Shown piece after piece: positions 1-62,000 of a DNA stretch of 62,000 nt. The stretch's first letter is position 1. Every line of letters begins with the position of its first letter. The notes under the pieces were generated by a model. The model did not search any database, had not been told where the DNA came from, and saw only the letters and a list, made by a program, of their open reading frames with translations. The translations under genes and the position numbers were made by a program. Source of the DNA: Cristatella mucedo (lineage: Eukaryota > Bryozoa > Phylactolaemata > Cristatellidae); the NCBI GenBank assembly GCA_009760855.2, contig WPIO01000245.1, positions 1 to 62,000 on the forward strand. Direction: 5' to 3'.

Positions 1-1067
1 GTTTGGCGTACTGGTTCGGCTCGTCACCCGCGACTTTGGGCTGCCGGTGCCCAAGGTCGCGGTGGTGGGCCCATAGCTGAAGCTCTTCTAGGAGGAGCGA
101 ACACAGGACCGGGGCAAGCGGCGCTCAGGATCCGCTAGCCGCAGCCGTGGCCTCCTCCTGGCCCGCCTCTGCTGATCGCCCGAGGCTTAGCTGCCGCGAG
201 CGAGCGTATACGATTCTCTCCGCCCCCCATTAAATTGGGCTTGCTTACTTTAGAGATAAGGGAGCGACAAACCATTAAAGTAGACACCCGGGCACAGCAG
301 ATGGGAATGTATCACAATCAGGCGACTGGCACGAACACCTGACTCCCGGCTCAATTAGCAGCCGGCTATCATTAACGGTGGGCCGGTCCGATATAGGGGC
401 ACGCCCGCTCGCCGGTACCTCTTGGCAATTACCGCGGTCGGCGGTGGGGCGCCGGTCGCGACGGCCGCAGTGGGGCAACCCCTTTGTTTCGGCCAGCTGC
501 CAGCTCAGGGCTCTCGCTTTAATGGCCTCCGAGATGGCGACCGCAAGCGGAAAGGGATCCGAGATTCTGCATACAAAGAGGACGCCAAAAGAGTGGCACG
601 GATAATTTTGCGGTGGCGGCTTGGCGACAAGTGCCCTCCAGCTGGACCGTTCAACCTTTAGCTGTCACGTTTTAAAGATGGCAGCGGCCATTCGAGCCGT
701 GCCCACGGGTGCTTAGGAGTTCCTTGCAGCTTGTGCAGACGCTCGACGGCAAACTCCCGCTCATTCTACTAGCCGGGTAACCAGGATATGCGTTAACAGC
801 TAGCTGACTCGGCCCGGAGCGAGTTGAAATTTTGTTTGCGAGTGAAAAGTTTTACAAGAAAATGTTGGCGTGAAGTAAGGGATATTCCTGAAGTCCCGTA
901 GCAGTCGCCTGGCCGATGTACACACTGGTAACTGAAAAGACAAAAATCGCATCGGGCTAGCAAGAATCCTATATCGTGCAAATATGATTTGGATTGGCTC
1001 TTATGTTTCGCGCCATTTTCAATTGTGTGTTCTGAAGTCGTCCCAAGAATCCCCTGCTGCAAAACTT

Positions 1068-2450
1068 AATGATAATAATACATTTGATAAAACGCCCTCA
1101 GAGAACTCAATCTCTTTCTAGGCGCTTTACATTTGCTGAAGCGGAAGCACGATCGATTGGTCAGTGGTAGCATGTTCAATAAACAACAAGAACAGTACGG
1201 TAAGGTGTGACATGCATAGGATTAGAGTGCAAGTGTGGTTAGTGGCAGCATGCACAGCGTCAGCACCCATAAGCACATAAGGGAAGAATCCCGATGACTT
1301 ACTTAATGCTGTCCTAAATAGATGCGTTTTTAGTTTTTTTAAATGTGGTCAAGACAGGAGATGTCGTGACGCAAGTCGGGAGTGAGTTCTTGGCTTTGGG
1401 AGCATACGTACTAAATGCATGGTTCTCCAATGGATTTGAGGTTTGTACGAGGTATAGGAAAACACTAAGATTCCAAAAAGTGGGCACTAGGATGGTTAGC
1501 CTGGTGAGGCAGTAGATCTGATAGGTAGGCTGGAGCCAAAAAATGAATGAATCTAAAAGTGAGTAACAAAACCTTGAGGTTGATGCGTCGCTTGTCTAGG
1601 AGCAAGTGTAGGTCGGCGAGAAGTGGTGTGATGTGGCAACAGCGACGCTCACGACAGATAAGCCTAGCTGCGGAGTTTTGCACCGGCTGTAAGTACGTGA
1701 GGCACAGGCCGGTAGGCCAGGAAGCAGTGAGTTGCTGAAGTCAAGACGGGATGTCACAAATGCATGGGTCAATTTAGACGTGGTATCCCTATCTAAACAA
1801 GCCCGAATTAAGCAATGTTGTGTAGCTGAAAGTAGGCAGTCTTGACTTAGGAGATGATGGAGTCGTCAAAAGAAAAGGTCACTTTAGAACATGGCACCTA
1901 GATTGTATGCAAACTAAATAGGAGGGATGCTGGTAGAGCCAATTTTGAGCGTCAGCCTTTCCAAGTTTTGAATCACTCTTGGTTTTCCCGTAACTAGTAA
2001 GTTGTTATTATCACAGCACGCAGCAAAGGAGCGGAGTGAATTCGACGTGCTGGAGGGCTAGGAGGAATCAAAGCGAACTGAGTGTCATGCGCATGGAAGT
2101 GAAAGCCTAGATTGCGCTTGGCAATCACATCGGCAAGAGGGAGAGTATAGACCGTGAAAAGAACAGGAGCAAGCATAGAGTCCCGAGGTACCTCCTACTT
2201 CAAAGGTTCCTCGGATGACCTTGTCCATTCAAATCAATACTCTGGAGTCTCCCAGTCAGATCGGACCCGAACCCATGTAGAGCAGTGCCAGCGATGCTCA
2301 GGCGAGATGAGAGGCGCTCTAGAAGAACTTGGTGATCGAAAGTATCAAAAGCTGCCGAAAGATCGAGCAAAAGAAGCAGAGACAACCTGGTATGCCTGCA
2401 TTCCAAAGTAGGTCGTCGTACACCGGAAGCAATGCTGACTCTGTGTGTAA
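1068..2450 (-). mobile_element. LINE-A copy (CR1/L2-like), RT fragment to 3' tail
   Basis: The (ATA)n tail and the 3'-UTR segment caaatgtaaagcgcctagaa (reverse complement) lie at 1068-1140, followed upstream by C-terminal coding remnants. Reverse transcriptase remnants [12 protein letters not shown] (2200-2400) and LAPVLFTVYTLPLADVI (1994-2176) follow; the catalytic box reads HAHDTQ rather than YADDTQ. Frameshifts make it inactive. Confidence 0.85.
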
Positions 2451-2984
2451 TGATCAGCTCTAAAACCAGACTGGAATATACGAGCAGGGTTTAAAGTTTA
2501 TATCGATGAGTCCAGCTGGTTCGCCACGACTCGTTGAAGTGTCCGGGTAACAGCTTGAGCAGATACAACAGGTCTTCGGGCTTATTGCTCCGAACCAGTT
2601 AGTATTTTCTTCATTTATTATTCGGCGTTATTATTCTGCTTAGTCTTTCGGGGTCTGTGCCGAGCGGCTTTGAGAAGTTAAAGCTGACAGCTTGCTGTGT
2701 GCATGAATTGGTTGCTTGCATCGCTCAGAGCCTCTCCGGAGCCAGCCAGGAAGCACGTGCTTTGAGCAACGACGATGCTTGCAGCCACCGACGTACTCCC
2801 TGGGCGAGTCCATGACTCCCCGTTCGCTCCAAGCAGGGCGGAGGCGGAAGCGAAAGCTTCCCTGGAGGTCGACCAAGAGCTACCTGCGAGTGCAAGCGTT
2901 ATGGTGCCAGCTTCCGGCTCAACCTTTGAACGGTGCATTCTGACGCTGTATTAAGACTGAGCCGTGATAGCGCAGGAGCCAAGG

Positions 2985-3150
2985 TGCTGGCTCTTTAAGA
3001 CCGAGGCCGTGAGTTTTAATCCTGCGGCGGGCGATCATTTAGTGCCAACTGGAAGAAGTGGCGATAGCCATTAAGGCTCTTCTGCCGCTAAACAAATGTA
3101 ACTTAAAGCTCTTCTGCCGCTAAACAAATGTAACTTTGAAATCAGCTAAT
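2985..3150 (+). mobile_element. SINE-1 copy with internal 32-bp duplication
   Basis: ggccgtgagttttaatcctg corresponds to the degenerate box B. The body gcgatagccattaaggctct follows. The segment 3071-3102 is repeated at 3103-3134. Confidence 0.7.
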
Positions 3151-4185
3151 ATTTATTTATTTATTCGTCTGTCTATTAATCCCATTCCCGCTGCCACATC
3201 GCAGTCAGGTGGCTGCTAAACGTCGGGCAACAGACTCAACATGGCCTGGTGCTCGAGCTGTGCATCGAGACAAAGAGTCAAGGACAAGCCCTGCGAGCCA
3301 GCGATGCGAGCTCGGGCGAAGGGTTGGGGCACACCCGAGTGCAGGGCGAGGCTGTGGCCGCTCCAAGTGGCTGCCGTTCGATAAGCGTAGGCAATTATGC
3401 AGTCAGCCCCCAACTTATGACGGTTCGACTTACAACAATTCTGAGATACGAACTCTGCCACTGAGATACGAACTCTGAATTGAAAGTCAAAATGTATCAA
3501 AGTAAACTTTCACAATCTGCGAGCGGTCAGTATTTTGAAAGCTATGCACTGCGATTACTGAGGGCTCCCAGTCACGAAAACGTCACATAAAAGAAATGGC
3601 TGAGGCATTCTTCTCTGTCGCTCATGAAATGCAGTTGCTAGAAAAGCACGACTGCAATTCGAAAGCTACCTTAAAGTTGAAAGGCCAATTGACTATTCTC
3701 TTGCCTGGTATCGTGAAATATTTTAAGGAAAGAAAGCGGTAAACAGAACAGAGTCAGAGCACAATTCTCATTTCATGAAAAAAAGCGATTGAACTCGAGC
3801 GATTTACATGCAATGCAGCTGATTCACTTGAACCATCTGCCAATCACAAGGATTTAGAGAAAGAGGGATTTGGTGATCCTACAGTGAGGTCGTCCAACTC
3901 CTCGCCCTCCCCTCAGTAGTACTCAGCGTACAACACTACAACTACCTGTTTCTGCATGCCCGAAAAGACTTCACATTACGCTATGTAAATCTAATGTTAT
4001 TTACTTGTTCTTTTTTATTTCTTATTTATTATGTATTTAAAAGCAATATTCAATTCGGCTGCCTCTTCATGTCGTCGTCGGAACGTAATGTAGTAGAACG
4101 AATCACATGCCATTCTCGACTTAAGAAAATTCAACTTTCGACAGGCTTTCTGGTCCCCATCTATTTCGTAAGTCAGGGGCTGACA

Positions 4186-4300
<115 letters not shown>

Positions 4301-4361
4301 CGTGTATGTATAAATGCATAATATATATGCACATCCAGATATGGTGAGGTCTCCTCCTTAC

Positions 4362-34556
<30,195 letters not shown>

Positions 34557-35316
34557 CTCTTTAATCTGTATCCCCGCTAGCAGCGACAGCAGCAGCAGCA
34601 GCCACCGCCTCCAACCAACTTGTCTTCCCGCTCAGGCCTCGCTCGTCTGCTGCTTCCTTTGCTCTCTGATGACGAGCTCATCGATTCATTTGAAATGTCC
34701 CACCCCCTGAACTCATGCAGTGTCCGACGTTTTTTGTGAGTGGCAGGCACCGTCCCGAGGTCATTGGCGGTGGGCCGACGTTACGGACCATCGCGATTGC
34801 CCGGCACGCCCCCGAGGCCGGAAGTTAGCCTAGCGCTCAGGGTCCGGTAGTGTGTCGCGTGTTGTCACCATTGTGACGGCAGACCCTGTCGGTGGCGCAG
34901 GTAGGTTGGACTGTCCTAGCGCCGTCGTGGCAGTCCTGGCAGTGCTCGGTAGAGGCCGGCCACTCCGCCGAGCCCGTTCTATTCTGCACTTGCTAGACCA
35001 TCTCCGATGCGTTCGGTACCTTCCCAATTTTCTCCGACATCGCAGGCCCGGTTTTGGCAAGCTGAGGCTCCTATGAGTGAGGATCGCTCAGCTTGTAGCT
35101 GGCGCTGAGCGCAGAGTTAGCGATGCTTTTCAGGTAGCAGACTGGTCAGCTTTAGTACTATAGGCATTAGTGAGGCTGGGCTGCTCTCTCGCCCGCTCTC
35201 GTTGCCGAGTAATTACTGCTCGGTGACGGCTGGCGTCCTCGAGCCTGCCTACATTAGTTCGGATAACGCAGCGTTTGTGGCTCGTCGTTCGTTTGCAGGG
35301 CTCCCGCCATCCTGAA
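34557..35316. promoter_or_regulatory. Shared 5' intergenic region of the two divergent genes
   Basis: 760 bp between the two start codons. The middle is GC- and CpG-rich (about 34740-35060). There is a CAG-rich patch at 34577-34600 in the leader of gene 2, and CCAAT motifs on the minus strand near 34763 and on the plus strand near 35026. No TATA box is obvious. A bidirectional promoter is inferred from geometry only; transcription starts are unknown. Confidence 0.45.
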
Positions 35317-58915
<23,599 letters not shown>

Positions 58916-59247
58916 GTGAGCGACTTGCATTTGCCACGGCCCAGACTGAATGGTGCCTGCCCTCTCTTAACGGAAGTTGTTACATTTCTGAAGGGCTGCT
59001 TGTACTTGCATTCACTTAGCGAAACAGTCATTGCAAACTATTTCGACCAAAGGCAGCCAACCACGACAGCTGCCCCCAAATTTTCAGCTGCTCGTGATAT
59101 AACCGAGGCCCTTCCCCCCCCCCCGAAATGAGGCTGTGTGCTGCCCAAAGCACTTAGCTGCCAAACACCGAGGGTTTGAACGGCACGAGAGAAGTGATTG
59201 ACCTGGTACTCATCTGCAATGAACCCTTCCCGGTCTTGTTATGGCCT

Positions 59248-59420
59248 GGTGGGCCGTGATGGCACACTAGGTAAGGCGGCTGCTTTCATGACATCGGTCC
59301 CGAGGTCGTGGGTTCGATTCCTATGGTGGGCGATCCTTTATTGCCACTGCAAGCGGTGGTGATAGCCGTCAAGGCTCTTCTGTCGCTATACAAAAAGAGG
59401 ATGTTTAAGCAGCTAGGATG
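59248..59420 (+). mobile_element. SINE-1 copy
   Basis: gtgatggcacactaggtaag (box A region), then gtgggttcgattcctatggt (good box B), then the full body. The best plus-strand copy. Confidence 0.87.
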
Positions 59421-59714
59421 TTTTTTTGAGCATTACAGGTCTGTCAGCCTTCAAAATTCAACATTATTAGATACGCTGTGCTAATCCTGTTTGTATGTGT
59501 CAGTTGAGCAGCGCTTTTCCTGAGTGGTAAATGCTACACTGGCTGTCTTATTTTTTTAGATTAGATACCCTTCTTGTATTTCAAATTTAAGGAATACCTC
59601 GTCATTTTGTGGAACGATTGATACCACCCCGAATCAATCTAGAGCTATGATTCTGTTAGCCTGATGCAATAGGCAGTATTCTAATCGTACTCATGCCCAT
59701 ATTAATTATGTAAT

Positions 59715-60430
59715 GAAATGTATGTATCTCCGTCTGTGACTCCACAAAGTCATAAAGACCATATGGGTGTTACGCAGGAGAGTTTTGTATAGCACACTCA
59801 CAGCCTAAGCGGCTTTCGGTACGCATTCGGTAGCCAACAGACTTCGTCTCCCGCAACAAAGAGAAAGTGGGAAGCATAGCAGAGTTAGGAGAGCAGTTGA
59901 GGTAGTGAGTAGCATAGAAGTAGCAGTTCAGGACCGCTGAAAAGATGTGCCATAGTCGGCAGTTGGAGAGTAGATGTTGCGTAAGAATTGTGGAAGCGAG
60001 TTTCACAGTCTAGGACCTGCAGAGCTAAAGCTTCTGTCGCCAACTGTCTTTAAGCAGAGGAATTGGACAGCTAATTTATTGTCCACACAGGACCTGAGGG
60101 CACGAACAGGCTGAAACTGATGCAGCAGTTCAGCCAGGTATGAAGGAGCCAAGCCGTGGCGGGCCTTGTGGGTCAGCGTAAGAACTTTGCTCCGCATCCT
60201 TTGCTCAACTGGCAATCATCCTAGCTCTTCCAGCAGAGGTGACACGTGCTCAAACCGCTGGGACTTGAAGACCAGCCTTGCAGCCATATTCATAGTCCGC
60301 TGTAGTGGCATAATAGCTTTCTTTGGTAGCCCAGCTAAAAGGGAATTACAATAATCAAGCCGAGACAGAACTAAAGAGCTAGTTAAATTTTTTGCAAGCC
60401 ATTGTGGGAGACAGCTTCTAATCTTGGATA
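59715..60430 (-). mobile_element. LINE-B 3' part
   Basis: Minus-strand frames 59770-60006 and 60003-60215 give the C-terminus (LAPSYLAELLHQFQPVRALR) with one frame break. Positions 60190-60430 hold the region upstream, towards the RT thumb. The tail region gtaatgaaatgtatgtatct is at 59709. Confidence 0.88.
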
Positions 60431-60459
60431 ATTAGGGTGAAGAGTTTAGATGCTGCAGG

Positions 60460-60461
<2 letters not shown>

Positions 60462-60553
<92 letters not shown>

Positions 60554-60571
60554 AGAGAGAGAGAGAGGGGG
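60462..60571. repeat. (GA)n microsatellite with G-rich ends
   Basis: About 42 GA units followed by ggggggag and ggggggac interruptions. Confidence 0.97.
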
Positions 60572-60591
60572 GACAGACAGACAGACAGACA

Positions 60592-60676
<85 letters not shown>

Positions 60677-60721
60677 ACAGACAGACAGACAGACAGACAG
60701 ACAGGCAGGCAGACAGACAGA
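60572..60721. repeat. (GACA)n-(GGCA)n-(GACA)n tetranucleotide array
   Basis: GACA units, a homogeneous block of about 19-20 GGCA units (about 60596-60673), GACA again, a short GGCA pair and GACA. Confidence 0.97.
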
Positions 60722-60814
60722 GAGCAGTGCCTAATTAGCTGGTAGGCAGCATGCCGGTTGGAGTGGTGTGAGTCTGGCTGGGGCAGAACAACATTGCAGG
60801 AACGCCAAGCGTAC

Positions 60815-60955
60815 AGTACCTCTTGTCTGTAGATCCACAAAGCCACGCAGACTATGTGCGTGTTTCTTATATAACTTACTTGTCAGGAGATTTTCGCATG
60901 GCTCGCTTAAAGCCTGACGGCTTTCGGATCTCATTTGGTAGCCATCAGACTTTTT
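60815..60955 (-). mobile_element. LINE-B remnant, diverged
   Basis: Plus strand: tctgtagatccacaaagcca, then acggctttcggatctcattt, then ggtagccatcagac. Parallel to the LINE-B 3' end but clearly more diverged, possibly a related subfamily. Confidence 0.6.
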
Positions 60956-62000
60956 GGATGTAAAGGTTGGTTGGGTTGTGCAGATTTGATGCCAAAAGTA
61001 AGAAAAATGAGGAATGACTTATATGTAGGCCTCGATATAGCATGACACAAGGGCAGTGTGCATGCCACTACTCCCTGGGCGTTGATCCCCTTGCAGTGAG
61101 TTGCAAATCACCTGGATAGAGGTCAAGCTCTCTTTGCATGCTTAACGTGGGACATACGCGCCCTGAGCTAAGTAAATCATTTGCAGACGTTTACTAGTGA
61201 TGGAAAGGAAGCATAGGCCAACTAATTTGCAATGAAATGCAGAATTCCAGCACTCAAAAAGCACACAGTGCAAACCACAGACAATGCTTGACGAGCAGGT
61301 GTGTTTGTTTAACTCTTTGAAATATCTGCTAGTCCGCAGATTTTCTTACTGTAGACTCTAGAATTTTCCTGGATTTTGGAGCACCAGAACAACCGATATG
61401 GTCTTGTATGATTTATGTTGCTTAGTAGCACGGCTGAACAACAAATTAATGGAGCAGCTAGTAGAAGGGTAGGCCTGGAGAGTAAGTATTTCAGATAGTC
61501 TAAAAAAAGGACATCACAAGTTAAGATCAGCTGAATCAACAGCTTGATTTAAATTGTGGCCGAAGAGCCACAGTGGCCATCATTGTCCATGCAGCTTGCT
61601 GTAAAAAGATTAATTATTGCAAGACTCGAATGCAACTTGAAAATCGTGAGCGCGTTCCTATTTCTCTGATACTCCGAAGTATCGAGCCGCTTGACAGCAT
61701 TGATCCCTAGAACTGAGTGACATGATTGTGGAGTCATTACCCTGCTTGATATGGGAGCCAATAGAGATCATAATTATCAGTCTATTGAAGTGATTGATTG
61801 CTCCGCTTACGTTCAACAAGCCTAGCTTCAGTGTTGTTCAACAGCTAGAAACGTCATACCTACATACCCAGGAAACCCAGCAACTATTGACTTCCAGAAG
61901 TCTATTTGGGAATTCGCAAATGTATGGACTATCTTGGCTGCCGTAGTCGTATGAGAACTACCGTATTGTGTACAGTGCTCTCTTGCTTAGAGTAGGCAAC

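Larger units (their letters stand above)
58916..62000 (+). other. Gene 1 intron 11 and beyond
   Basis: Contains SINE-1 (59248-59420), LINE-B (59715-60430), GA and tetranucleotide repeats (60462-60721) and a LINE-B remnant (60815-60955). Positions 60960-62000 are anonymous. No continuing DD3-3 exon was recognised. Confidence 0.6.

Noticed and set aside
1-790. GC-rich start of the window considered as the missing 3' exons of gene 2
   Set aside because: None of the frames shows RGKRGNIVQ, YPAVEYDF, TDRSN or other family landmarks.
3071-3134. Short spaced repeats considered as a CRISPR array
   Set aside because: Only two adjacent copies within a SINE, and the genome is plainly eukaryotic.

Overview
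This window is genomic DNA from a eukaryote, most likely an invertebrate animal. Split genes with GT/AG introns of 0.1 to 7.9 kb, several families of CR1/L2-like non-LTR retrotransposons, tRNA-derived SINEs, a SPIN-like hAT remnant and very many long microsatellites point that way. There is no prokaryotic operon structure. I cannot name the species. Most long open frames here are translations of (GA)n, (CA)n or (TA)n, or are decayed LINE fragments.

The host content is two paralogous, divergently transcribed genes for secreted proteins of the DD3-3 family, which is named after a Dictyostelium discoideum protein of unestablished function. Gene 1 is on the plus strand. Its start codon is at 35317 and 11 exons run to 58915, covering about 622 codons; the 3' end lies beyond the window. 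Gene 2 is on the minus strand. Its start codon is at 34556 and 8 exons run down to 4362, covering about 400 codons; its 3' end was not found. Only 760 bp separate the two start codons, so the genes are head to head and probably share a promoter region. I assembled both from short exons whose reading phases agree at every junction. After a signal peptide both proteins begin DVYLHNPRGSNNRL and carry family landmarks such as [13 protein letters not shown] and [15 protein letters not shown]. Nearly all intron positions differ between them, which suggests an old duplication.

Everything else is intron. LINE-A is a CR1/L2-like family with an (ATT)n/(TTA)n tail. LINE-B is a second CR1/L2-like family with an (ATTAC)n tail. 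Both are present in many 5'-truncated, decayed copies, several nested in each other (16.0-19.2, 22.8-24.2 and 49.8-52.4 kb). SINE-1 and SINE-2 are tRNA-derived, and the 3' tail of SINE-2 closely matches that of LINE-A. Single finds are a probable Ty3-type LTR at 19.3 kb, a hAT/SPIN-like fragment at 56.6 kb, a 28-bp perfect inverted repeat at 30.2 kb, and a diverged 2 to 3 kb tandem duplication (28.8-33.7 kb) in intron 1 of gene 2.

Microsatellites are abundant. A (GT)n tract of more than 600 bp fills part of intron 3 of gene 1, and (CT)n tracts lie close to splice sites in both genes. Element boundaries are accurate to roughly 10-30 bp. Exon boundaries are given to the base from splice consensus and phase.
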